Made by a program: the position numbers and the translations under genes. Positions 30,018-39,645 of a stretch of 64,000 nucleotides of DNA are shown piece by piece. Source of the stretch: Entamoeba invadens IP1 (taxonomy: Eukaryota; Evosea; Mastigamoebida; Endamoebidae); NCBI RefSeq assembly GCF_000330505.1, contig NW_004443692.1:933408-997407 (forward strand), written 5' to 3'. Within the stretch, counting starts at the first letter, position 1. Each line of letters opens with the position of its first letter. The notes under the pieces were generated by a model. That model searched no databases, was not told the origin of the DNA, and saw nothing but the letters and a program-made list of their open reading frames with translations.

Positions 30018-30671
30018 ATGGCAAAAGAAAATGAATACATACATACACAAATGCTCACAAAAGGATTAGTGACTTACTTTGATGTCATGAAAGAGTGTAA
30101 AATCGACGAAAACGGCGCGCTGAAAGCACTGGGATGTTATAAGAAGAACAACGAAAAGATAAATGATTGGGGGTTTGTGATGGTCGAAAACGAAAACGGG
30201 TGGAAGGCGGAAACAGACGCGTCAACACCACTGTTGGTGTCTAATAAACAAAACTACGACGAACTTCTTAATTCCTCAATCAAAGACTATTTCCATACCT
30301 TGAATTTCGTCGCAATTAAAGAGCCAAAAAAAGAAGAAAAGGTCCAACTGAAAAGTTCGAGTGTAGTTTCCGTTAAACCAATTCAACCCAACGAATTGCA
30401 AAAGGAAGTAAAAAAAAGCGAGAATATTGAAAAGAAGGAAACAAAGAAGTCTGGCTCGATAACTTCATTCTTCACTGCAAAGGCTAAAAAAGACGTCAAA
30501 AAAGAGGCGGTCACTGATGGAAAGAAGAAGCAAGGAAGCCTCGACTCGTTCTTCAAAGCAAAGGCTGCGCATAAAGCGGATACAACAAGTTCCACAAAGA
30601 GTGAAGCGTCTTCGAAAAAAAACACAAAGAAGAGAACGCTGAAGGGTGTTGACTCCGACAGCGATGATTGA
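30018..30671 (+). CDS. DNA polymerase delta subunit 3 (POLD3/Cdc27)-like, two PIP-box motifs
   Basis: 217 residues. The N-terminal half (about 1-95) fits the winged-helix region of POLD3 (KGLVTYFDVMKECKIDENGA is comparable to the 'VTYKWLSYTLGVHVNQAK' start). The C-terminal half is Lys/Ser-rich and disordered. It carries an exact PCNA-interacting PIP-box, QGSLDSFF (near 174), and 30 residues earlier a PIP-like SGSITSFF, which resembles the QVSITGFF box of human POLD3. The tail is acidic (DSDSDD). If correct, the protein links the polymerase delta catalytic subunit to the PCNA clamp in the nucleus. It is half the size of animal POLD3. Another small PCNA-binding protein is possible. Confidence 0.55.
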   Translation: MAKENEYIHTQMLTKGLVTYFDVMKECKIDENGALKALGCYKKNNEKINDWGFVMVENENGWKAETDASTPLLVSNKQNYDELLNSSIKDYFHTLNFVAIKEPKKEEKVQLKSSSVVSVKPIQPNELQKEVKKSENIEKKETKKSGSITSFFTAKAKKDVKKEAVTDGKKKQGSLDSFFKAKAAHKADTTSSTKSEASSKKNTKKRTLKGVDSDSDD

Positions 30672-30721
30672 TCTATTTTTGCTTTTTATCTCAATATTAA
30701 ATAATCTCGAAAAGACAAACA

Positions 30722-32068
30722 ATGCAAAACACAAAAACGGGGGATTTGATATTTTTCGCAATTGTCGACGACCGTCTTGGCCTCAAAGAGGGCACACAAG
30801 ACCAAAAAATCCTATACTATAACTCAATCCTCCCTTTTGACACGTTGGTCGTCAACGTCGGTCATATGCAAACCGTGATGGGTATCTGTAAGCAATTTAA
30901 GGGGAAGACCAAATATTTCAAGACAAAGCTTACAATCACCTTCTTCGTGTCGCCGAAAGACCATATCTATTTCATGTTGCGCGTCGGAAGGACGAACTCG
31001 ACCGATGTTTTCTTCCCATTTTTGTCCCACTTATCATCCCTCTATTCCGTTCGTTCTCTCATTTATTCACAATCTCGCAACCTCATATTGTCATTTTTGT
31101 AAATTAACCAATTAAGAAACTATACAATATAAATAATAAGTAAATAAATGGTAAATCACCCGAAGATGTTGCAAAACGACGAGTATGTGGCTTCGAAGAA
31201 AAAGACGATGTTTGACATTTTCGACCCGATTTTTGAGAACTACTCCTTTTCCGAGATCTTGACTTTTGACTTTAATTTTTTCAAGATGGCGACACTGACG
31301 TATAAATCATATTTATATTTGTCCACAATAGTAGAGCGAACGAAGCAAAAATATCAATATATAACCAACTTTTTCATCATATATGGACGAACTATATTAT
31401 ATTCAGATTTGTCTCGGAACGATACATTAACGCTTTACTTGTTACTCTCACGAATGATTCAGCCGGAACAAAAGATGGTGGGTTCCGAGTTAAGTAGTTT
31501 GATAGTGAACCCAGACCAAGCTGGGTGGATCTTAGATGACTCTTCATTAATCCCGTTTTTCTTAGAACATGGCAACGAGCGAAGAAAAGTGTATTTGGGG
31601 ATGTATAACTTAATTAAAGAAGACCAAAAAATGTTATTTATCCCAATTTTTTCGCAATCAGTCAGGGAATTTTTTACTGAATTTGATTGTGAAGTTTTGT
31701 ATGAAAGAGCTTTAAAGGAAATGATAGATTTTATGGGCGACGCAAATATCTTGTTTGAAAAGACCGAAATGCCACTGCATCTGCTACTTTCGTTTTCGAC
31801 GAATTGCCTGAAAACGAATCTGACAATCAAAACGAAAAGTAAAGACGAATTTGAATTTGTGTTGTTCATCAGAGAAATGGCGGAAAGGATTTCGTTTTGT
31901 GGAGGAAAGATGGGAGAGGTTTGGATTAATTCTTCGAAATTTCAATGGGTCGCCGCACGTTTTGCTTTGGCAAGAGAACTTTTTGTATTTTCAAAAGGAA
32001 GAACTGAATTGAATTGTTTGAAAACGCTGACCGAACAAACCGGGTTTTTATCATCAAGTTTCTATTGA
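30722..32068 (+). CDS. CCZ1-like protein (Mon1-Ccz1 Rab7 GEF subunit), two exons
   Basis: The 5' part (30722 on) reads DLIFFAIVDDRLGLKEGTQD, then QKILYY, matching the N-terminal longin domain of CCZ1 ('KEGTEEQKIIYY'). The 3' part (from 31148 or 31166) reads FDIFDPIFENYSFSEI and YITNFFIIYGRTILYSDL, matching the CCZ1 region 'ELLKYTAFLYNDQLIWSG'. The two are in one gene, but the intron is not of the usual form: the best phase-consistent choice is donor GTTCGT at 31049 and acceptor AAG at 31165 (117 nt). Exon 2 cannot start before 31148 because of an in-frame TAA at 31145. With Mon1, CCZ1 activates Rab7 on late endosomes and in Entamoeba may serve phagosome maturation. Family call is moderate; splice site is tentative. 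Confidence 0.65.
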
Positions 32069-32298
32069 TTTCTTTTTAATATTTTTTAATATCTTTTTTA
32101 TATCTTATTAATTAAATTAAAATTAGATGACACTTAGACTATATTAATTAATTACCATCTAATTACTAATAACAAATGATTTATTATAGTTAAATTTTAC
32201 CATCTATTTATAGAATAGAGTACATGTTTTACTTAAGAAAAGACTTATGTGTCTATGGAAGACATAACAAGACTGGGAAAAGATGGATTAAAAAAGAA

Positions 32299-33369
32299 TT
32301 AATTATCAAAGAGATCATTAGAATAATTGTCGATTGATATTCCATGAGGACAACCCATTCCTTTGAAGTCCCAGAACTTGAAGACACTCATCAGAGCAAA
32401 AGCGAAGTTCTGGCAATAACTTCTTTCAAGCTGCCCTTCCTTTTGTTTGTCAAGATACATTGCGACTTCTTTGATTTGAACCACAGGAGTACTTTTCAGA
32501 GGGAAGACGACGGGAGATACGCAGTCCAAGTAAATCATTTCGACCAAGAAGATAATAGCGGAGACTCGTGCTTCGAAGTCGATTGCTCTTAAATCGAGAC
32601 GTGTGAATTTTTGTAAGAATGTAAGTACATTTTCGTTCTTGACGACCAACCCGATGATGAACTCTTGGAACAAATTTAAGAACATAGCAACTTTGATCCA
32701 CAAAAAGATCTGAACTGGTCGAACAGCAACAACCGCCTTAGAAACTGCTCTGAAGAAATACAATAAAATCCAAAGAGCAATGAACATAATACACAATCCG
32801 TACAACCTGAATAACACTTTTGCGGCACCTTCTTCTAAATATCCAAATTGCACTAAAATGGTCTTAATGAGTGACAAAAAGGGTTTTTGAACGACAAATT
32901 GGTAGACCGCAATTTTGGTGACTAATAACAATTTCTTCATACCAGGGACGGGAACATCACAACAACACAACCGATTCACTCGCGGTATCAAATGCGCTAC
33001 ACATCGCGTCAAACACGGCGCTTCACCCGTCGATGACATCAACAACTTGTAAAACGTTAACACAACGTAGACTTCATATAAGTCGCGAATTAATTGAACA
33101 AAGACGACATTCTCATATAACATGAAGAGTTGACAATAAGAAACTACGGCGTTGATTGGTATCATAAACAGAATTCGCACGTAAAACTTTTGGACAAACT
33201 CTTGTTTGTAATTTAACAGATGTTGAAAGATGAGGAAGACTGATGGGCAAAAGTCCATTAAAAATATCGGCAAGAAGAAGAGTGGGACAAATATATTGAT
33301 CACCCCTTTTTCGACACTCGTTGATGTCGAATTCAACTCCTCAAGCCACAAATTGGGAGAGTCCACCAT
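32299..33369 (-). CDS. TMEM184/organic solute transporter-alpha-like membrane protein
   Basis: 356 residues with about seven membrane segments. The diagnostic region is near residues 65-115: HLLNYKQEFVQKFYVRILFM, then P-I-N-A-V-V-S-Y, and RDLYEVYVVLTFYKLLM, matching the 'HL.NY..P..Q...IRI..M.P.Y...S' and 'R..YEA....F..LL' signatures of the TMEM184/Ostalpha (DUF300) family. A further segment holds VVQKPFLSLI (the family 'KP' site). By family the protein is an endomembrane or plasma-membrane protein with proposed roles in solute export or vacuole integrity; the substrate is not known. No intron; the first ATG at 33369 fits. Confidence 0.82.
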   Translation of the reverse strand: MVDSPNLWLEELNSTSTSVEKGVINIFVPLFFLPIFLMDFCPSVFLIFQHLLNYKQEFVQKFYVRILFMIPINAVVSYCQLFMLYENVVFVQLIRDLYEVYVVLTFYKLLMSSTGEAPCLTRCVAHLIPRVNRLCCCDVPVPGMKKLLLVTKIAVYQFVVQKPFLSLIKTILVQFGYLEEGAAKVLFRLYGLCIMFIALWILLYFFRAVSKAVVAVRPVQIFLWIKVAMFLNLFQEFIIGLVVKNENVLTFLQKFTRLDLRAIDFEARVSAIIFLVEMIYLDCVSPVVFPLKSTPVVQIKEVAMYLDKQKEGQLERSYCQNFAFALMSVFKFWDFKGMGCPHGISIDNYSNDLFDN

Positions 33370-33681
33370 ATGTTACTCTTTTCAAGTTCTGCACAACAGA
33401 AAAGTTGGGTTGGATGGACTTTTTTAAAAATATCTTAGGCATTTTTCCCGTATTGGTAAGTCTCTTCTATTTAACATATTATTTTCCTTTTTGTACTTGG
33501 GGATTATCAGTAATAGTTCATTATTAATTTATTTACTAGAGAAGTTTCGTTCAAAAAATGTATGTTTTGTATCGTTTAATTTCTAAATAATAAATAAGTA
33601 ATAAGTAATAAGAAAAGAATTATATACTGTTAATTAAAAAGAAAAAACTATAATAAATAAAAAAAGAACTAAAACACAAAA

Positions 33682-34023
33682 TCACTCAACTTCCTTTTTG
33701 GTTTTTGCATCCTTTTCGTCTTTTTTTGCTCTCTTTCTCTCCTCTGGTGGGTTCTCAGCCATTTTGTTCTGAACAAGTTCGACGAGAAAATCAAAGGCCG
33801 TGTTCTGTTTGACACACTCACAGAGGTGCGACAAATTAATGGATTTTGATTGCTTCTCTTCGGCAATTGCGTTTGTCTTTTTGATCAAATCGATGAGAAA
33901 GAGTTCGGTGGCGCGAGCAATTACTAACGGGACATTCGACGCCATTTTTCCAACGTCTTCGTCCTCCTGCATGATCCGTTTGACACGAGCAGACGGCAGT
34001 AGTGTCATTGTATTTCGCTTCAT
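33682..34023 (-). CDS. DRAP1: NC2-alpha (DRAP1), histone-fold transcription regulator
   Basis: 113 residues. The histone fold (about 8-85) aligns with human DRAP1 along its length: LPSARVKRIMQEDEDVGKMA matches '[20 protein letters not shown]', then NVPLVIARATELFLIDLIKK, and it ends with the characteristic helix HLCECVKQNTAFDFLVELV ('QFDFLKDLV'). The tail is Lys/Glu-rich. NC2-alpha pairs with NC2-beta (DR1), binds TBP on DNA and blocks or redirects TFIIA/TFIIB entry. CENP-A-type or NF-YC folds are excluded by the 'FDFL' end. The partner gene is not in the window. Confidence 0.88.
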   Translation of the reverse strand: MKRNTMTLLPSARVKRIMQEDEDVGKMASNVPLVIARATELFLIDLIKKTNAIAEEKQSKSINLSHLCECVKQNTAFDFLVELVQNKMAENPPEERKRAKKDEKDAKTKKEVE

Positions 34024-34448
34024 TTCAGTCCGTTCGTTCCGCTTTCATTTCACTCACTTATATCTCTTTCTCTGTTCCAAAGAACCCTCATCACTTTTTA
34101 TAATTTTATTATAAAATTACTATTAATTATTATATTTCATATGAACGACTATTTTGATTTTTTCTCAAAATGGTCGCTTAAATCTATATTTTATAATAAA
34201 ACTATTCTCTGTTTTTGAGTTTGTTTAATAAATAGAATTGAGTTTTTCAAGTTCTACTGATTTATGATTTTAAGTTGTGTGGAATAAAAATGGTATTATG
34301 ATGCAAAAAAAGATCTAAATTTTACTAATTATTATTAAATTAAAATGACAAACATTATAATAAATTGATACAATTCCCATATTTAGTTGATTGAAAGATC
34401 TTTTGTTAACATATAATTAAATAATAAAATAAAACCAAAATTTATCTA
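34024..34448. other. Intergenic flank of the pogo-like element
   Basis: About 425 AT-rich bases between the NC2-alpha start and the left end of the transposon. It must hold the NC2-alpha promoter. No ORF or repeat seen. Confidence 0.4.
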
Positions 34449-34484
34449 GAGTAAGTTGTAAAACGTTGTCCCAGTCGCCAACGT
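34449..34484. repeat. Left terminal inverted repeat of the pogo-like element
   Basis: Identical over 36 bp to the reverse complement of 37847-37882; starts right after TA. Confidence 0.88.
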
Positions 34485-34803
34485 TGTCCCGCTTAGAATA
34501 TTCTCTTTTGTGTGGAATCATTCTACGATATATTCAATAACCGTCATTGTAAAAACAACAAAAATGTTTTTAATTTTGTTTTTATTTTAAATTATTTTTT
34601 TTTCGAAACATTACAAAAACTTAGAAAATAATCATTAACTTATTTAGTTCTCTTTTCCTTCTTTTCAGAAGAGCAATCCAAAAACCCCTTTAAAATGACG
34701 CACATAAGAAATGGGTCAGTCAAGTGTGTGTAGTCACTTCAAACACTTTTAGTAGAATTAACATGCATGTCATAATAAGTTAGACGAACTGAATGTTAGT
34801 AAC

Positions 34804-34903
34804 NNNNNNNNNNNNNNNNNNNNNNNNNNNNNNNNNNNNNNNNNNNNNNNNNNNNNNNNNNNNNNNNNNNNNNNNNNNNNNNNNNNNNNNNNNNNNNNNN
34901 NNN
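34804..34903. other. Assembly gap (100 N) inside the pogo-like element
   Basis: One hundred N bases. The flanks look alike: before the gap GTTAGACGAACTGAATGTTA, and after it GTTAGTTAAACTGAATGTTT, so the gap may be a join of two reads over the same tandem or overlapping sequence and the true size is uncertain. Confidence 0.9.
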
Positions 34904-35356
34904 GATGTTAGTTAAACTGAATGTTTCAAACACACAAAATGAAAAAATAAACATTTGGATGTTAATGTGCATAAAACAAACCTCTAGCACCATAGTTGCA
35001 ACGAATATTGAAGAAATGTATATACCTGAAGAGCGCAATTCCTATAACGTAAGTCAATGGTTGATTCGATATTAAACAGACCTTGTATTTTTTATCTGAA
35101 GAATCAGTTAAACCCTTAGAGTTTTTTTTAGGTTAATTATAAGTATAGTTTTAAAGTTATAATAATATAGATTATATTATGTGTAATTATTTAACTATAA
35201 AACTATACTACCATATACAATAATTAACATATAAAATAAATTAACACATTTTAACTAACGAAAAACTACTTTGAATAATCATCATAAAATTATAAAAAAA
35301 GAGTTTTTAATTATCTTTTACTCGTTGATTTTTCAAACTAAAGAGCAAACAAAATA

Positions 35357-37582
35357 TCACTCGTAAACAATTGTTTTGTTGAACTGGAGCAATTTAACTC
35401 TTTTCCTTTTAAACAAAATCATTCCACACTTGGTTTCTAATTGCGAGTTGGCACAATCTCTTGCGTTTTTTCTTAAAGTTTTGTATATTTCCTTTTTGAC
35501 ATTGTCGATATTATCGCCTTCTTCATTTGACATCTCATTCATACATCTGTCAATTTCTTGCTGCTCGAAAAAGCAATTCAGCTTCGTGCATGAAGATGGC
35601 ACCACTTCACATACTGTACTCAAGTTTTGAAGTAGTCTCGGTACTAACCCGCATGCAATAAAGGAAGACACCACATTCTTTGATGTGGTCACTCTTTCCC
35701 ACGAGTTGACAATCGACATAATTTGTACAGATATATAGGAAAGGTGACCGTATGTGTCATTCATCAACGATTTATCAGTTGTACATGCCCGTTTCTGATT
35801 TCCAAATATCCCCACATCACACATTTGCAACAAATGAGATGAGTGTGGGGGGAGTAGTATTATTTTGACGTTATTCTCTGTCAACATTTCTACAGCGCCT
35901 ACTCCAAGATGAGAACCGTAACCATCCATTACAAGAATTGACATACCGCTATAACCATGTTTTCTTCTTTTTTCAAGCAATTCGGGAATAAAAACACTTC
36001 GGATCCACTCTTCAAATAATTGATTTGTCATGAACGCTTTTTTTGTGTACTTCAGGCACGCTTTATTGTTTGTCAAACCCAATTCTAAAAGCTCCTTTTC
36101 AACACTTTCTGTTGGTATAATGAAAAAAGGTTTCAGTGCTGTGCCATCCATACAAATTGCTGCCATCAATGTTGTTCGACTTCCTGCGCGTCTAATGGGT
36201 ACATTGACAACACCAGATCTTGGTCTATTTAAAAGAATGACCGTTCTTGTCATTTTATCTACCCACCTTTGGAATCCTGATTCATCACAATTGAATATGA
36301 AACTTACTGGAATGCCATTGGCGTACTTGGAGAGAAACTCAAAATACGCAACAATCTCTGTTGTTTGTACCTCCACTCTTTCCTCTTCCATCGGCTCCGC
36401 TTTTATGGTGGATAATTTGGCCATTTTGTTCACGGAAGTGTACAACATTTTGAGGTCAATATCCTCTCTCCCCAAAGTTGTTAGTACAAAAGAAAGCAAC
36501 TCTGGATATCCAGCTGGATCTTTAGCGTCTTCCCGTAGTTCAATGAAGTTGATAATTTTTCTTTTCTCTTCCTCGGAAAAAACTCGACTTCTTCCTGAAC
36601 TTCCAGGAGCTTTTATTACAAGACCAATCTGCCTTTTCCATACATCCTTGGAATATGCAGAAGTAAGACTTGATACAAAAGAAAATGATTCCAGTGCAGT
36701 TTTTTTCTTCATGTATTCATAGAGGCGGAACATTTGAACTCTGCGATTTGGAGCTGTTAAGTTTCGTTTCAACCTCATGAATCGAAGAAGGTGAGTAATG
36801 ACTTCGCTGTGTATATCTTCCTTTTTGTGCTCCTCAAGGTAATCCCAGAGACCAGTACAATCAAAGTCTTCATCTTTGAGGGATTCTTTTATCTGTTTGT
36901 CTCGATTTGCTGTGATATCAATTTCTTCCATATCAACACTTGATTCACTCATTTCTTCTTCTGGTTGTTGGGTGTCAGTAAAATCATCTTGTTGAACGGT
37001 GTTGTTTAAAAATACTTCAACATCGTTGTTATCTACAATAACATTTTGTCTTATTTCAGTTACAGTATTGTTCGTTGTATTATTTAATGGTGTTGTAATG
37101 GTTTGGTCTGGTATCGGAAGGTTATCGTCAATCAAAAACTCCATTAACTGATCATAACCAGTCTTTTTGTCATGACGACACTGCTTTAAATATAACAAAC
37201 ACGTTTTTATCAGCGTATTGACCGAGTTCAACTGCCCAGTCAATGACATTATCATATTTGCAGAGTCAATGATCTTCAAAGCGGTTTCTATTCTCTCTTC
37301 GAATAAAATAAGAGAACTGTCTAAATTCGTGTATAGATAATTTGAAAGGTTGTTATAGTCATAATAACTCTGTTTAATGTTGCTCATCAAAGTATTTTCT
37401 AATTCTTTCAATCTCGAAAGTGATTGATCAAGCTTCACAACAGAGACTTCTTTGCATTGTTCTACGATGGACTTGATTTTTAAAAAATCAACACCATCAA
37501 AATTGATGTTTATTGCTCTTGAAAAAACATGCACTGGAAGTGAACTATGATTTTGAGTTGTCGTTGATGTCGAGTTCGACAT
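35357..37582 (-). CDS. Pogo/Tigger-like DDE transposase
   Basis: 741 residues. The catalytic core is near residues 440-620: first Asp in FNCDESGFQRW, second in ILVMDGYGSHLG, third in LLPPHSSHLLQMCDVG; I count 35 residues between the second and third Asp. 'PPHSSHLLQ.CDV' is diagnostic for the DDE_1 (pogo, Tigger, CENP-B-related) group. A Tc5/CENP-B-type helix-turn-helix is not obvious; the N-terminal 250 residues are helical and acidic and may serve multimerisation. The frame has no stop or frameshift, so the enzyme is potentially active. It binds the element ends and cuts and pastes the element at TA sites. It lies within the inverted repeats on the minus strand. Confidence 0.9.
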   Translation of the reverse strand: MSNSTSTTTQNHSSLPVHVFSRAININFDGVDFLKIKSIVEQCKEVSVVKLDQSLSRLKELENTLMSNIKQSYYDYNNLSNYLYTNLDSSLILFEERIETALKIIDSANMIMSLTGQLNSVNTLIKTCLLYLKQCRHDKKTGYDQLMEFLIDDNLPIPDQTITTPLNNTTNNTVTEIRQNVIVDNNDVEVFLNNTVQQDDFTDTQQPEEEMSESSVDMEEIDITANRDKQIKESLKDEDFDCTGLWDYLEEHKKEDIHSEVITHLLRFMRLKRNLTAPNRRVQMFRLYEYMKKKTALESFSFVSSLTSAYSKDVWKRQIGLVIKAPGSSGRSRVFSEEEKRKIINFIELREDAKDPAGYPELLSFVLTTLGREDIDLKMLYTSVNKMAKLSTIKAEPMEEERVEVQTTEIVAYFEFLSKYANGIPVSFIFNCDESGFQRWVDKMTRTVILLNRPRSGVVNVPIRRAGSRTTLMAAICMDGTALKPFFIIPTESVEKELLELGLTNNKACLKYTKKAFMTNQLFEEWIRSVFIPELLEKRRKHGYSGMSILVMDGYGSHLGVGAVEMLTENNVKIILLPPHSSHLLQMCDVGIFGNQKRACTTDKSLMNDTYGHLSYISVQIMSIVNSWERVTTSKNVVSSFIACGLVPRLLQNLSTVCEVVPSSCTKLNCFFEQQEIDRCMNEMSNEEGDNIDNVKKEIYKTLRKNARDCANSQLETKCGMILFKRKRVKLLQFNKTIVYE

Positions 37583-37846
37583 AATATTGTTTGTTTTTTA
37601 ATTTCTAGTTTTACAATTGTTCAAAAAAATCTCAGAAAAAAAAATAAAATGTTTAAAGTTTTTATTTAAATGGTGTTTTTGATTTTTGCTTTTTGGATAA
37701 AATTATTTTAATTTGTAATGATATATGTCTTAAAATCGGGATCATTTAAACATATTATTAATAATGGTAAACAAAAATTAATTTTGTTTAATCGACAAAA
37801 ATGCATAGAATGTTCTAATTTTTATTCAAATAAGACTAAAAGAACG

Positions 37847-37882
37847 ACGTTGGCGACTGGGACAACGTTTTACAACTTACTC
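37847..37882. repeat. Right terminal inverted repeat of the pogo-like element
   Basis: Exact reverse complement of 34449-34484, followed directly by TA at 37883-37884. Confidence 0.88.
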
Positions 37883-37884
37883 TA

Positions 37885-38196
37885 GTTATAATACTAACAA
37901 TTTTATTTTAATTAAATTTTAAAGAGTTAAATAAATAAACAAATAAATGTTTTAATAATAAATAAATTATAAATCAATTACATTTCAAGAAACGAGGGTA
38001 ATTCGACCAACCAACGAGTGTAGGGAATGAATAAGTTTTTTATTTCGAAAAGTTGGTTTAATTAATAATAAGTAATATAATAATAATACTTTTATTAATT
38101 TCTTCCAACAAAAGTATTGCGATAAAAAAGCAAGTTCGACCGATTCGGCTCAACAACGACAAAAAACTAAATTTAAATACACACACCGCTTTGCAT
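37885..38196. other. Intergenic
   Basis: About 310 AT-rich bases to the right of the transposon and downstream of the next minus-strand gene. Nothing recognised. Confidence 0.4.
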
Positions 38197-38676
38197 TCAC
38201 TTTTTGCTTCTCTTCTTGTGTTTGTCCTTCAATTCCTTTGGCTTCGCCTCTTTCACAACGACCACCGGCTTATCGCCTTTTTTCACTCGATGACTTTTGA
38301 CAGCAACGTCGTGGACTATTATTTCTTTATGAGGAACCACCTCCTCTGGAACAGTGGCGTTAATGATCCCTTGCGGCTCGATGTTGTCCTCGACTTGTAA
38401 ATTTGAAGATATCTTCGAAGAGTGTTTATCCAAGTTACTGGAACAGTCAGTGGCGTACATGGAGGACTCTCCATAGTAGGCCAAGTGACTTGAAGACTCA
38501 GTGCCTTGTATCTGTTGGGCAGCCATACTTCCCGAATCGAAGACATCGTCAAAGGCGTTGTTGATGACGCTGACTGCACTATACACACTCACAATCGATG
38601 GGTAGTCGGAAACGCCCACGTTATTGCCGATGCACTGCGACGGGATGATGATCGACTCTGAATTTGTTGTACTCAT
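38197..38676 (-). CDS. Hypothetical protein with Lys-rich C-terminus
   Basis: 159 residues from ATG 38676. The first 90 residues are rich in Ser, Ala, Tyr and Val with no clear fold (SDYPSIVSVYSAVSVINNAF). The C-terminal 40 residues are strongly basic (VVVVKEAKPKELKDKHKKRS), which could be a nuclear localisation or RNA-binding tail. No signal peptide, membrane segment or zinc ligand pattern. GC content is higher than in the surrounding spacers, which supports coding. I do not recognise a family. Confidence 0.6.
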   Translation of the reverse strand: MSTTNSESIIIPSQCIGNNVGVSDYPSIVSVYSAVSVINNAFDDVFDSGSMAAQQIQGTESSSHLAYYGESSMYATDCSSNLDKHSSKISSNLQVEDNIEPQGIINATVPEEVVPHKEIIVHDVAVKSHRVKKGDKPVVVVKEAKPKELKDKHKKRSKK

Positions 38677-39645
38677 AAAGTCGTCAATAAGACTATACTT
38701 AAGAGTTTAGCAGTTCCTGTATAATTTTCCTAATTTCTGTCCCGTCGTTTTGCATTTCATTCATTTTCTCACATCTTTGATTTATATCTATTTTAATCAT
38801 TTCTGTCTGTTGGTCCGTTGGTTGAAATAGCTAATGTCTTGTTTTATTTGTTATAATTAATAGTTTGAAGTTGTGCTATTTATAGAATTTAAATCATTTT
38901 TCTTCTGTATTATTAGAAAAAATAAATTCTATAATTATAAAATATGTTTTTCTTTGAATTCATTGACTTTAATCTACCTTATTCTAATAAAGAGCTTTTT
39001 TAAAAAATAGTTACTGACAATAGTTACTTAATTTGCACCATTTTTTACTTTGATTGATTTTTGCGTTTTTTTTATAGACAAAAACGAACTTTTTATTTTA
39101 TTTGAAATAATATTAAGTTCGTTTCTTAATTTTTTGATATTTTATTACAATTTATAGTAAAATACGAATTGTTTTGTTAATCCAAATATTTTAGAAATAA
39201 TCTTCTTCAAAATTTCGGGTGTTAGAAAAAATCCAATTTACTTTATCATCTATTTTTTAATTATAAACTGAATTATTATTCGAATTTGTTTCTTTTTTTC
39301 TTTTACCCTTTACTCCCTTTTTTTCTATCAAGAAAATCTTTTTTCTTAACTTGTTAATCTTTTAATTGAATTCTCAGTTAGTATTAAAAATATTAAATTT
39401 ATAAATACATTTTGGTATTAAAATGTTATTATTTTTTTCAATTAATAATTTTATTAATATTAATAATAATGTATCAAGAACCATTTTATATAACATTTTT
39501 TAGTTTCTTTTAATTTAAATTATTGTAATTAGTTTTATTAAATTATTAATAAAAAAAATAGTTAAAATTGAAAAACTATAATTGAACTATACTATTAACT
39601 TTATCTATTAAAATAAGTAGAAGAAAGATAAATCACACTCTAAAA
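38677..39645. other. Intergenic, about 970 bases, AT-rich
   Basis: Between two minus-strand genes. Poly-A/T runs and short palindromes of A/T only. No ORF, RNA gene or transposon end was found. Confidence 0.4.

Larger units (their letters stand above)
34449..37882 (-). mobile_element. Complete pogo-like (Tc1/mariner superfamily) DNA transposon, 3.4 kb
   Basis: A 36-bp perfect terminal inverted repeat begins GAGTAAGTTGTAAAACGTTG at 34449-34484 and is mirrored at 37847-37882. Both ends abut TA (34447-34448 and 37883-37884), the target duplication of the superfamily. Inside is an uninterrupted 741-codon transposase on the minus strand with the DDE_1 (pogo/Tigger) catalytic motifs. The left third (34500-35340) has no ORF and holds a 100-N gap. 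Just inside the left end, AACGTTGTCCC occurs twice as a direct repeat 18 bp apart, a likely transposase-binding site; the second copy is absent at the right end. Perfect ends and an open ORF suggest recent activity. Confidence 0.88.

Noticed and set aside
30722..31102. Separate small gene
   Set aside because: Its protein matches only the N-terminal half of CCZ1 and the next frame matches the rest, so they are treated as one gene.
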